DNA of 64,000 nt from Pseudomonas akapageensis (GTDB lineage: Bacteria; Pseudomonadota; Gammaproteobacteria; Pseudomonadales; Pseudomonadaceae), in assembly GCF_011355085.1 (NCBI RefSeq), contig NZ_VXCP01000037.1, forward strand, positions 1-64,000, in the 5' to 3' direction. The position numbers and the translations under genes were made by a program. Positions within the stretch are counted from its first letter, which is position 1. Every line of letters begins with the position of its first letter. Below the pieces are notes generated by a model. That model was not told the DNA's origin. It did no database searches and saw nothing but the letters and a program-made list of their open reading frames with translations. Shown one piece after another: positions 22,321 to 30,935 of this stretch.

Positions 22321-23259
22321 ATGGAAACCCGTGCCCACCATGTAATGATCGGCCTGTTCACTGTCATCGTGGTAGTCGGGGCGATGCTGTTCGGGCTTTG
22401 GCTGGCCAAATCCAGTGTCGACACGGCATTCAAGGACTATGAGGTCGTCTTCAATGAAGCCGTGTCCGGCTTGTCCCGGGGGAGCTCCGTCCAGTACAGC
22501 GGGATCAAGGTCGGCGATGTGATTCTCTTGCGCCTGGACCCCAAGGACCCGCGCCGGGTACTGGCGCGCATCCGTGTCAGCGGCGAAACCCCGATCAAGG
22601 AAGATACCCAGGCCAAGCTGGCGTTGAACGGCATCACCGGTACTTCGATCATCCAGCTCAGCGGTGGTACGCCGGAAAGCCCGGAGCTCAAGGGCAAAGG
22701 CGGCAAGCTGCCGGAGATCATTGCCTTGCCATCCCCCATCTCCAAGCTGCTTACGGGCAGCAACGACCTGATGACCAGCATCAATATGCTGCTGGAAAAT
22801 GCCAATCGCCTGTTCTCGCCGGAAAACATCGATCACTTGAGCGCGACCCTGGCGCATCTGGAGCAAACCACCGGTGTGATCGCAGAACAGCGCGATGATA
22901 TTCGCCAGGCCTTGCAAGACCTGGGTCAGTTCGGCAAACAGGCCAGCGCGACCCTGGAGCAGACCAGCCAATTGATGCGCAACGCCAATGGCCTGCTCAA
23001 CAGCCAGGGCAAACAAGCGTTTGGCAATGCCGAACAGGCCATGCAATCACTGGCGCAAAGTACCGCCACCATCAACAAGGTTCTGCAGAACAATCACGAA
23101 GCCATAAATGAAGGCGCCCAGGGTCTGAGCGAGCTTGGTCCGGCCATTCGCGAGCTGCGCGATACCCTGGCTTCGCTGCGCACCATCACCCGCCGTCTTG
23201 AAGCGAACCCCGGCGGTTACTTGCTCGGCCGTGACAAGAATAAGGAGTTCGAGCCATGA
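22321..23259 (+). CDS. MlaD/Mce-domain lipid-binding protein
   Basis: This 312-residue protein is anchored by one N-terminal helix (HVMIGLFTVIVVVGAMLFGLW, about 8-28) and carries one MCE domain (about 38-118, SGLSRGSSVQYSGIKVGDV, then LNGITGTSIIQLSGG). A long helical C-terminal region (about 150-310) is rich in Gln and Asn, with coiled-coil character. Such proteins form hexameric rings that carry lipids across the periplasm. It starts at ATG 22321 behind GGAGG and is one base beyond the ATPase stop. It is larger than E. coli MlaD, nearer the PqiB/YebT-like style in its C-terminus. Confidence 0.9.
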   Translation: METRAHHVMIGLFTVIVVVGAMLFGLWLAKSSVDTAFKDYEVVFNEAVSGLSRGSSVQYSGIKVGDVILLRLDPKDPRRVLARIRVSGETPIKEDTQAKLALNGITGTSIIQLSGGTPESPELKGKGGKLPEIIALPSPISKLLTGSNDLMTSINMLLENANRLFSPENIDHLSATLAHLEQTTGVIAEQRDDIRQALQDLGQFGKQASATLEQTSQLMRNANGLLNSQGKQAFGNAEQAMQSLAQSTATINKVLQNNHEAINEGAQGLSELGPAIRELRDTLASLRTITRRLEANPGGYLLGRDKNKEFEP

Positions 23260-23888
23260 GGCAGGTTTTTCGCGCCTTCACCTTCGCTGCAGTGACAAGC
23301 CTGAGCAGCGCCTGCTCGATCCTGCCGCAGGCCGAGCCTGCGGACGTCTACCGCCTGCCTTCGGCGAACAATATGGCACCGGCACCACACAATGCCTCAA
23401 TGCCCTGGTCGTTAAGGTTGAACAAACCCAAGGCCAGCGAAGTGCTCGACAGCCCGAAAATCGCCGTGGTCCCCCAGGGCGACCTGATCAGCAGCTACAA
23501 AGGCGCACGCTGGAGCGACCCGGCACCAGTGCTGCTACGCAACCGCATGCTCGATGCCTTCCAGCGCGATGGTCGGGTTCAGTTGCTCAGTACCGACGAC
23601 AGCAACCTCCAGGCCGATTACGAGTTGGGCGGCGAGTTGCAGGCGTTCCAGAGCGAATACACCGCTCAGGGCGTACAAGTGGTGATTCGCCTGGATGCAC
23701 GGCTGGTCCGCGACACTACCCAGCGAATCCTCGCCAGCCGCCGCTTTGAAATCCGCCAGCCGGTGACGGACACGCAGGTGCCGAGTGTCGTCGCCGGCTT
23801 TGGCCAGGCCAGCGATAAGCTGCTGGCCCAGGTGCTGGAGTGGACGCTGGCCCAGGGTCAGCTACAGGCTCAGCCGAAGAACCAGTAG
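23256..23888 (+). CDS. ABC-type transport auxiliary lipoprotein (PqiC-like)
   Basis: This 210-residue lipoprotein has its lipobox LSSAC at about residues 16-20, followed by SILPQAEPADVYRLP. The mature part matches the auxiliary domain (PqiC/YmbA type): KIAVVPQGDLISSYKGARW and RLVRDTTQRILASRRFE. It probably sits in the outer membrane as the acceptor end of the Mce transporter. It overlaps the MCE gene by four bases at its start and converges with the SpmAB gene at its end (19-base overlap). Confidence 0.88.
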   Translation: MRQVFRAFTFAAVTSLSSACSILPQAEPADVYRLPSANNMAPAPHNASMPWSLRLNKPKASEVLDSPKIAVVPQGDLISSYKGARWSDPAPVLLRNRMLDAFQRDGRVQLLSTDDSNLQADYELGGELQAFQSEYTAQGVQVVIRLDARLVRDTTQRILASRRFEIRQPVTDTQVPSVVAGFGQASDKLLAQVLEWTLAQGQLQAQPKNQ

Positions 23889-25099
23889 CACACGAAGATG
23901 GCGGCAACGACGCCTGCAAATTCGGCGAGCAGGGCGCAGCCCACGGCATGCCGTACCCGCTGGATGCCAACGGCGCCGAAATACACGGCCAGCACATAGA
24001 AGGTGGTCTCGGTGCTGCCTTGAATCGTCGCCGCGGCCAGCGCCGGGAAGCTGTCCACGCCATGGGTCTGCATAGTTTCGATCAGCATCGCCCGTGCGGC
24101 GCTGCCCGAGAAGGGTTTGACCAGTGCCGTGGGCAACGCATCGACAAACCGGGCATCCAGCCCCAGCCATTGCACCACATGGCGGATGCCGTCCAGGCCG
24201 AACTCCAGCGCGCCAGAAGCGCGCAGCACGCCCACAGCACAGAGCATCGCGACCAGATACGGCAACAGGTTCTTGGCAACGTCGAATCCCTCTTTGGCCC
24301 CCTCGACGAAGGTTTCATAGACCTTGACCTTCTTCAGCGCGCCGATCAGCAGGAACAGCATGATCAACCCGAACAGGGTCAGGTTGCCCAGGATAGAAGA
24401 CAGGGTCGATAAGGCAGTGGCCGAAAGCGTGCCCAGGAAAGCCATGAAGCCACCCAGCAGCAACGCACCGGGAACCAGGTAGGCGAGGACCACCGGATGC
24501 CAAAGGCGAAGGCGCTGCATGACGGCAACCGACAGCAACCCCACAAGGGTCGAGGCACTGGTGGCCAGCAGGATGGGTAGAAAAACCATCGTCGGGTCCA
24601 CCGCACCTTGTTGGGCGCGGTACATGAAGATGGTCACCGGCAATAGCGTCAGCGATGAAGCGTTGAGTACCAGGAACAGGATCTGCGCATTGCTGGCCGT
24701 GGTCGCGCTGGGGTTGAGGTCCTGCAGCGCGCGCATGGCCTTCAGGCCAATGGGCGTGGCCGCGTTGTCCAGGCCCAGACCGTTTGCAGCGAAGTTGAGG
24801 GTAATCAGACCCAGGGCAGGGTGGCCGGGCGGTACCTCTGGCATCAGGTGCTTGAACAGCGGGCCCAGCACCTTGGCCAGCCATTCGACGACTCCGGCCT
24901 TTTCGGCAATGCGCAGAAAACCGAGCCAGAGGGTGAGGGTACCGAATAACAGCACCATTACCTCGACCGACAGCTTGGCCATGGCGAAGATACTCTCGAC
25001 CATGGCGGCAAAGATCCCCGCGTTGCCACCCACCAGCCATTGCATCAGCGCCGATACCGCCGCCACTACGAAAAAGCCGAGCCAAAGGCCGTTGAGCAT
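23870..25099 (-). CDS. Fused SpmA-SpmB nucleoside-recognition (Gate) membrane protein
   Basis: This 409-residue protein fuses two proteins that are separate in Bacillus. Residues about 1-200 are SpmA-like (FGTLTLWLGFLRIAEKAGVVEW, LITLNFAANGLGLDNAATPIGLKAM) and about 210-409 are SpmB-like (EGFDVAKNLLPYLVAML, STETTFYVLAVYFGAVG). Both halves carry the nucleoside-recognition domain and about ten hydrophobic segments in total. In spore formers they aid spore dehydration; Pseudomonas does not sporulate, so this copy has another unknown transport role. It converges on the lipid operon. Confidence 0.87.
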   Translation of the reverse strand: MLNGLWLGFFVVAAVSALMQWLVGGNAGIFAAMVESIFAMAKLSVEVMVLLFGTLTLWLGFLRIAEKAGVVEWLAKVLGPLFKHLMPEVPPGHPALGLITLNFAANGLGLDNAATPIGLKAMRALQDLNPSATTASNAQILFLVLNASSLTLLPVTIFMYRAQQGAVDPTMVFLPILLATSASTLVGLLSVAVMQRLRLWHPVVLAYLVPGALLLGGFMAFLGTLSATALSTLSSILGNLTLFGLIMLFLLIGALKKVKVYETFVEGAKEGFDVAKNLLPYLVAMLCAVGVLRASGALEFGLDGIRHVVQWLGLDARFVDALPTALVKPFSGSAARAMLIETMQTHGVDSFPALAAATIQGSTETTFYVLAVYFGAVGIQRVRHAVGCALLAEFAGVVAAIFVCYWFFG

Positions 25100-25159
25100 C
25101 AGTCGTTCCCCCTCAAGATGCAGCGAATGATAGCGGGGGAGAACGGCCCGGCGCCAGAA

Positions 25160-25198
25160 ACAACAAACCCCGACGAGTCGGGGTTTGTTGTAAGGCTG
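25160..25198 (-). terminator. Intrinsic terminator between gltP and the SpmAB gene
   Basis: A perfect 15-base stem (25160-25174 with 25177-25191) has a two-base loop. On the minus strand it ends GGGTTTGTTG then TTTC. It starts 14 bases after the gltP stop and should end gltP transcription before the SpmAB gene. Confidence 0.85.
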
Positions 25199-25204
25199 GT
25201 CAGA

Positions 25205-26536
25205 TTACTCAGCGACGGGCTTGCCCGCGGCGATTTCTGACTTGGTGCGCCAGTGCGGCAGCGAGTTCCAGTAACGCTGGCCCTTGGCATCGTCGTACAT
25301 GCCTTCCCATCGCGCGATGACCAGTACGGCGAGGGCGTTGCCGATAACGTTCAAGGCGGTACGCGCCATGTCCATGACCCGGTCGACGCCAGCGATGAAG
25401 GCCAGGCCTTCCAGCGGAATGCCCACGCTGCCCAGGGTCGCCAACAGCACCACGAAGGATACGCCCGGAACACCGGCAATGCCTTTGGAGGTAACCATCA
25501 GGGTCAGCACCAGCATTACTTGCTGGCTGATCGACAGGTCAATGCCGTACAGCTGGGCAATAAATATCGCCGCGATACTCTGGTACAGGGTCGAACCATC
25601 GAGGTTGAAGGAGTAGCCGGTCGGGACCACAAAGCTGCAGATGGCCTTCGGCGCACCGTAGGCTTCCATCTTTTCGATCACGCGTGGCAGTACGGTTTCG
25701 GAGCTGGCCGTCGAATACGCCAGTACCAGCTCATCCTTGAAGATGCGGATCAGCTTGATCACCGAGAAACCGAACAGGCGAGCGATCAGGCCCAGCACCA
25801 CCAGGGCGAAGAAGGCAATGGCCACGTACACCAGCACGACCAGCTTGGCCAATGGCAGCAGGGAGGCGAAGCCGAAGTTGGCCACGGTCACTGCAATCAG
25901 GGCAAAAACACCGATCGGAGCGTAGCCCATGATCATGTGAGTGACCTTGAACATGGCCTCGGACACGCCCTGGAACATGTTCACCAGCGGCTCGCGCAGG
26001 TCGGGCTTCAGACTGGAAAGGCCCAGACCGAACAACACCGAGAAGAAAATGATCGGCAGCATCTCGCCCCGGGCAACGGCGGCGAAAATGTTCGATGGAA
26101 TCAGGTTGAGGATGGTCTCGATGAACGCATGTTCATGCTGCACCTCATTGGCAGTCTGCTGGTACTTGGAGATATCCACAGTGCCCAGGGTGCTCATGTC
26201 GATGCCCGCACCCGGATGGAATACGTTCGCCAACACCAGGCCGACCACGATCGCGATGGTGGTGACCACCTCGAAGTAGAGAATGGTTTTCAGACCGATG
26301 CTGCCCAGCTTCTTCGCGTCACCGACACCGGCGATGCCGACGATCAGCGAGGAGATCACGATGGGGATGACGATCATCTTGATCAGACGGATGAAAATGT
26401 CACCAGCCGGTTGCAGAACGTTGCTGATCCACCATGCCTTTTCGGCACTGAAGTGGTTGAGCAGAGCACCGATCGCAATGCCTAGAACCAGACCTATGAG
26501 GATCTGCCAGGCGAGGCTGAGTTTTGCCTTCTTCAT
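25205..26536 (-). CDS. gltP: Glutamate/aspartate:proton symporter (DAACS family)
   Basis: This 443-residue dicarboxylate/amino acid:cation symporter takes up glutamate and aspartate at the inner membrane. It has about eight helices and two re-entrant loops. The serine-rich motif AYSTASSETVLPRV (about 275-288), SYSFNLDGSTLYQSIA (about 308-323), SKGIAGVPGVSFVVL and the substrate motif DRVMDMARTALNVIGNALA near the C-terminus are all present. It is closer to GltP than to the C4-dicarboxylate carrier DctA. ATG 26536 has an AAAGGGT ribosome site. Confidence 0.9.
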   Translation of the reverse strand: MKKAKLSLAWQILIGLVLGIAIGALLNHFSAEKAWWISNVLQPAGDIFIRLIKMIVIPIVISSLIVGIAGVGDAKKLGSIGLKTILYFEVVTTIAIVVGLVLANVFHPGAGIDMSTLGTVDISKYQQTANEVQHEHAFIETILNLIPSNIFAAVARGEMLPIIFFSVLFGLGLSSLKPDLREPLVNMFQGVSEAMFKVTHMIMGYAPIGVFALIAVTVANFGFASLLPLAKLVVLVYVAIAFFALVVLGLIARLFGFSVIKLIRIFKDELVLAYSTASSETVLPRVIEKMEAYGAPKAICSFVVPTGYSFNLDGSTLYQSIAAIFIAQLYGIDLSISQQVMLVLTLMVTSKGIAGVPGVSFVVLLATLGSVGIPLEGLAFIAGVDRVMDMARTALNVIGNALAVLVIARWEGMYDDAKGQRYWNSLPHWRTKSEIAAGKPVAE

Positions 26537-27296
26537 GTCATTACCCTTTTATTCGAAGTGGACACGGTGCATGCCGAGACGTGCGAGACAGAGCTGTTTC
26601 CAGCTTATTGATGTCTCGACGAGCGTTCCGAAAATGGCGCCGTAGAAGGTCACCGCGAGCGAGCGACTGAGCGCTTCGGTCAGCGAAAAAAGGCGCAACT
26701 ATTCCGATGCGGCCAAGCCCCGTCTAATGCCGTAAACGACTACCTTATGCCGAATCGGCATGATGTTTTGCAGTTGAAACGGGTGTTCCAGAGGGCCGAA
26801 ATAGAGGCGTTCGGAATTCCGACGATGACCAAGGCGCCAACTTTCGGCCGATTTGCACACATTCAGGCGAATGCAAAATGTCGACATTCGACAATCCGAA
26901 CGCATCTATAGGGGGCAGACGTGTAGGCGAGGGGGAAGAAAATTTATCGATGTATGGTCACGACGAAGGAGGGATGTATAGCTCTTTGAGTAGTACGTTT
27001 CGCCGTTCGACCACCGGCGAAACTTTTGTCCTACAAAAAAGCTCGCCGGAAGTCGGGCCTCTGCAATCCATGGCATAACCATCGATGTGTGGCCCACGAA
27101 CTTCCGTCGAGCTCTTGCCTGATCCGGCCCTCATCGCAGGCACTCCTTGTACCCGTAGGACACGCCGACCCTGAAACAGTCAGAACGTCCCGGCCCCGTG
27201 ATCATGCGCCCACCTTCCTCGGGCGGGCGCATCAAATAGAAGCTGATCCAGGCGAAAGGTTCAGCTTCTATATTCGAAAATCGTTTTTTAGCATGT
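26537..27296. other. 760-bp region without a supported gene, with inverted repeats
   Basis: No reading frame has both a good ribosome site and recognisable sequence. An AAGGAGGG at about 26967 lies only one base from an ATG opening a 34-codon frame that I do not trust. Two inverted repeats are clear near the right end: ATGCGCCC (27204-27211) with GGGCGCAT (27225-27232), and AGAAGCTGA (27238-27246) with TCAGCTTCT (27261-27269). Both follow the DUF1328 gene on the minus strand and may terminate it. The left part should hold the gltP promoter. Confidence 0.5.
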
Positions 27297-27458
27297 TCAA
27301 CCTCGACGACGGCCGAAGAAGAAGGAAACCACGAACAGGATCAGGAAGATGATGAAGAGAATCTTCGCGATACCCGTAGCGGTGCCGGCGATACCCCCGA
27401 AGCCCAGTACTGCAGCGACGATGGCGATGATCAGGAATGTGATAGCCCAACTCAACAT
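27297..27458 (-). CDS. DUF1328 (YtjA/UPF0391) small membrane protein
   Basis: This 53-residue protein has two hydrophobic helices (LSWAITFLIIAIVAAVLGFGG and AKILFIIFLILFVVSFFFG) and ends in the basic FGRRRG. These are the hallmarks of DUF1328, a small inner-membrane family often induced by envelope or osmotic stress. The start at 27458 has a GAAGGAGAATC ribosome site. It stands alone, with no other gene for several hundred bases on each side. Molecular function unknown. Confidence 0.88.
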   Translation of the reverse strand: MLSWAITFLIIAIVAAVLGFGGIAGTATGIAKILFIIFLILFVVSFFFGRRRG

Positions 27459-27794
27459 GATGATTCTCCTTCCTATTCTTGATATGAGTGCTGCTGACTG
27501 CCTTTCAAATCCTCTCACTGTGAACAGTGCAGCCCGTATGCCAGCTTCCCATCCGAATAAATTACCTTGTAAATCAATTTGTTAGCTAAATGATTGACCT
27601 ACAGGGGGACGCATCCTGCACGATCGACTGCATATCCCCGTGCGTTTTGCACGATTAGTCTCGTATCAGCTACAAATAGGTTTACGCTCTAGTGACGTAA
27701 GCAGCCCCGCCCGGCACCAGCGCATCAAATCTTCCATGCAACTTGCCCAACTTTTCCGTGACTAAAAGAGACAACTCTCAAAGGAGCGCAGGAA
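27459..27794. other. 336-bp divergent promoter region between DUF1328 and algB
   Basis: No gene is visible. A direct repeat TGCACGAT occurs at 27617-27624 and 27648-27655, three helical turns apart. AAAGGAG at about 27780 is the algB ribosome site. I could not assign clear -35/-10 hexamers with confidence. Confidence 0.45.
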
Positions 27795-29141
27795 ATGGAA
27801 TCAGCCGTAGAGCATCAAGGCCGCATCCTGCTGGTAGATGATGAAACGGCCATTCTGCGCACTTTTCGCTATTGCCTCGAAGACGAGGGCTACAGCGTCG
27901 CTACTGCCAACAGCGCGGCCCAGGCTGATGCACTGCTGCAACGGCAGGTCTTCGATGTCTGCTTCCTCGACTTGCGCCTGGGCAGCGATAACGGTCTGGA
28001 TGTACTGGCGCAGATGCGCATCCAGGCGCCCTGGATGCGCATTGTCATCGTCACCGCACATTCAGCGGTCGATACGGCGGTGGATGCGATCCAGGCCGGG
28101 GCTGCTGACTATCTGGTCAAGCCCTGCAGCCCGGACCAGTTGCGCCTGGCAACGGCCAAGCAGCTGGAGGTCCGTCAACTTTCCGCGCGCCTGGAAGCGC
28201 TCGAAGGTGAAATACGCAAACCCAGGGACGGCCTGGATTCCCACAGCCCGGCCATGATGGTGGTCCTGGAAACCGCCCGGCAAGTTGCCAGTACCGATGC
28301 CAACATTCTCATCCTCGGCGAGTCGGGCACCGGCAAGGGCGAACTTGCACGCGCCATCCATGGCTGGAGCAAACGTGCGAAAAAACCCTGTGTCACGATC
28401 AACTGCCCTTCACTGACCACCGAATTGATGGAGAGTGAGTTGTTCGGCCATAGCCGCGGTGCTTTTACCGGTGCCAGCGAGAGCACCCTGGGCCGGGTCA
28501 ACCAGGCTGACGGCGGCACTCTGTTTCTCGACGAAATTGGTGATTTTCCGTTGCCATTGCAACCGAAGCTGCTGCGCTTCATTCAGGACAAGGAGTACGA
28601 GCGCGTCGGTGACCCTGTGAGCCGCCGGGCCGATGTAAGGATTCTGGCCGCGACCAATTTGAACCTGGAGGACATGGCGCGTGACGGGCGATTCCGTGAA
28701 GATCTGCTCTACCGGCTGAATGTGATTACCTTGCACCTGCCGCCCCTGAGAGAGCGCAGCGAGGACATTCTGACCCTGGCCGATCGCTTCCTCGCCCGTT
28801 TCGTCAAGGAGTACGCAAGACCGGCACGGGTCTTCAGTGACGAGTCGCGGGCCGCGCTGCTCAACTACCACTGGCCGGGCAACATTCGAGAACTGCGCAA
28901 CGTGATAGAGCGCGCCAGCATCATCTGCACCCAGGAGCGCGTAGAGGTCAGCCATCTTGGCATGGCCGAACAACCGGCCTCCAACACGCCGCGCATTGGC
29001 GCGCCCTTCAGCCTGGATGAATTGGAAAAAGCCCATATCGGCGCCGTCCTGGCTACCAGCGAGACGCTTGACCAGGCAGCCAAGACTCTGGGCATCGATG
29101 CCTCGACGCTGTATCGCAAACGCAAACAGTACAATCTATGA
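27795..29141 (+). CDS. algB: Sigma-54 dependent response regulator AlgB
   Basis: This 448-residue NtrC-family regulator has a receiver domain (about 8-125) with D15, D16 and phosphoacceptor D59, and an AAA+ domain (about 150-380) with Walker A GESGTGKGE at 175-183 and the sigma-54 contact GAFTGA at 222-227. A Fis-type helix-turn-helix forms the C-terminus (LDQAAKTLGIDASTLYRKRK). In P. aeruginosa AlgB controls alginate and virulence genes and is paired with KinB, as here, where kinB overlaps its stop by four bases. The match to AlgB is by gene order and similarity. Confidence 0.93.
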   Translation: MESAVEHQGRILLVDDETAILRTFRYCLEDEGYSVATANSAAQADALLQRQVFDVCFLDLRLGSDNGLDVLAQMRIQAPWMRIVIVTAHSAVDTAVDAIQAGAADYLVKPCSPDQLRLATAKQLEVRQLSARLEALEGEIRKPRDGLDSHSPAMMVVLETARQVASTDANILILGESGTGKGELARAIHGWSKRAKKPCVTINCPSLTTELMESELFGHSRGAFTGASESTLGRVNQADGGTLFLDEIGDFPLPLQPKLLRFIQDKEYERVGDPVSRRADVRILAATNLNLEDMARDGRFREDLLYRLNVITLHLPPLRERSEDILTLADRFLARFVKEYARPARVFSDESRAALLNYHWPGNIRELRNVIERASIICTQERVEVSHLGMAEQPASNTPRIGAPFSLDELEKAHIGAVLATSETLDQAAKTLGIDASTLYRKRKQYNL

Positions 29142-30925
29142 GATGGACGACAAAACTGCGTACACGGCTCTTTCTGAGCATTTCGGCGCTGATCACCGTT
29201 GCGTTGCTGGGATTGGTTCTAGGCCTGGTCAGCATCGTGGAAATGGCCGGCACTCAGGAAAGGTTGATACACAATAACTTCATCATTCTTGATCTTGGCT
29301 TGAAGCTGCGTCAGAACCTGGGCGACCAGTTGATGATGATGCTCAATTCCACCTCGGACCAGGCGGCCCTGAAAGCTACTCAGGTGGTCTTTCAGCAGTT
29401 GCTTGCGGAAAGCATTGCCTATGACCTGAACATGGGTCTTGACGAGGGTTACACCCAAACCAATGCCAACTACCAGCTCTTTCTCCAGACTTATGAGAAT
29501 GCTCAGGGTTCCGACCGCAGTCTGAGCGAAAACCTTCAGTTGCACGAAGCCTTCAACTCGTTGCGCACCGGGCTGATCACTGCCCAGAAGTCAGCGCTGG
29601 CCAGCATCGATGAAATGCAAAACCACACCCGTGAACGCACGCTACTGATTTGCGGGTTGCTGAGCCTGGTCGGGCTGGCGATCCTGGTCATCGGTTTTGT
29701 CACCGCCCATGGCATTGCCCGGCGCTTCGGCCAGCCCATCGAAGCCTTGGCCGAAGCGGCGGACAACATCGGTCAAGGCAATTTCGACGTTACCTTGCCG
29801 GTATCGTCGTCGGTGGAAATGAACCAGTTGACGCAACGCTTCGGCAGTATGGCCCAGGCCTTGCGAGAGCATCAGGCGACCAACGTCAGTGAGTTGCTTG
29901 CTGGCCAACAGCGCCTGCAAGCCGTACTGGACAGCATTGATGATGGCCTGCTGCTGATCGACCGTCAGGGTCGGCTCGAGCACTTGAACCCGGTTGCCCA
30001 GCGCCAGCTCGGCTGGGAGGACGAGCATCTGGGCATGGGTTTGGGCGAAGCCCTGCAGCATCCCGAACTCAACGACCAGGTTCGTCTGATTCTACAAGGC
30101 GGCATGCTGGAGCGGGCGCCGGAAGACTTGAGCTTCACTATTGATGCCGAGCTTCGCTTGCTGGCTTACAGCCTTACTCCTGTCAGCCAGGCACAAGGCG
30201 ACATTCTGGGGGCAGTGATGGTATTGCACGATGTCACTGAGCAACGCGCCTTCGAGCGGGTTCGCAGCGAGTTCGTTCTGCGCGCCTCCCATGAGCTGCG
30301 AACCCCCGTGACCGGCATGCACATGGCCTTCGGCCTGTTACGCGAGCGCTTGAAGTTTCCTGCGGAGTCTCGCGAGGCCAGCCTGATCGATACCGTCGAT
30401 GAAGAAATGCAACGGCTGATGCAGCTGATCGACGACCTGTTGAATTTTTCTCGCTACCAGAGCGGCCTGCAAAAACTCACCCTGGCGCCCTGCGGCATCA
30501 AGGACTTGCTCACGCGGGCAGAGCAACGCCTTTATGCGGCCATTGACGACAAGCACATCGAACTGTTGCTCGAACTCGAAGAGCCACTGCCACATATCCA
30601 GGCCGACCTGGCACAACTTGATCGAGTCATGGATAACCTGCTGGATAACGCCGTTCGCCATACCCCTGAATCCGGACGCATTCGACTGCATGCCAGACGG
30701 CATACCGATCGGGTGATTATCAGCGTCGAAGACAACGGTGAGGGCATCCCCTACGGACAGCAAGGGCGAATATTCGAGCCCTTCGTTCAAGTGGGCAATA
30801 AAAAAGGCGGGGCAGGTCTGGGACTGGCACTGTGCAAGGAAATCGTGCAGCTGCACGGCGGGCGAATGGGCGTGTATTCAAGACCGGGGCAAAGTACCCG
30901 GTTCTATTTCGCGCTGCCGATCTGA
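29138..30925 (+). CDS. kinB: Sensor histidine kinase KinB
   Basis: This 595-residue inner-membrane kinase has an N-terminal helix (about 10-33), a periplasmic sensor of about 130 residues and a second helix (about 168-190). A HAMP domain, a PAS domain (about 255-360) and the phosphoacceptor box RASHELRTPVTGM with His385 follow. The ATP-binding domain shows DNLLDNAVRHTP, DNGEGIP and GGAGLGLALCK. It acts as kinase and phosphatase for AlgB. The ATGA overlap with algB indicates a two-gene operon. His385 is the residue number I recall for P. aeruginosa KinB, supporting the call. Confidence 0.93.
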   Translation: MRWTTKLRTRLFLSISALITVALLGLVLGLVSIVEMAGTQERLIHNNFIILDLGLKLRQNLGDQLMMMLNSTSDQAALKATQVVFQQLLAESIAYDLNMGLDEGYTQTNANYQLFLQTYENAQGSDRSLSENLQLHEAFNSLRTGLITAQKSALASIDEMQNHTRERTLLICGLLSLVGLAILVIGFVTAHGIARRFGQPIEALAEAADNIGQGNFDVTLPVSSSVEMNQLTQRFGSMAQALREHQATNVSELLAGQQRLQAVLDSIDDGLLLIDRQGRLEHLNPVAQRQLGWEDEHLGMGLGEALQHPELNDQVRLILQGGMLERAPEDLSFTIDAELRLLAYSLTPVSQAQGDILGAVMVLHDVTEQRAFERVRSEFVLRASHELRTPVTGMHMAFGLLRERLKFPAESREASLIDTVDEEMQRLMQLIDDLLNFSRYQSGLQKLTLAPCGIKDLLTRAEQRLYAAIDDKHIELLLELEEPLPHIQADLAQLDRVMDNLLDNAVRHTPESGRIRLHARRHTDRVIISVEDNGEGIPYGQQGRIFEPFVQVGNKKGGAGLGLALCKEIVQLHGGRMGVYSRPGQSTRFYFALPI

Positions 30926-30935
30926 CTCACGGACA

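Noticed and set aside
23256..25099. Nineteen-base overlap of the lipoprotein and SpmAB genes as a misassembly or frameshift
   Set aside because: Both proteins end with sequence normal for their families, so a short convergent overlap is the simpler reading.
26878..27078. 66-codon plus-strand frame in the gltP-DUF1328 gap
   Set aside because: No recognisable sequence. The AAGGAGGG lies one base from an internal ATG, too close to act as its ribosome site, and the composition does not resemble neighbouring genes.
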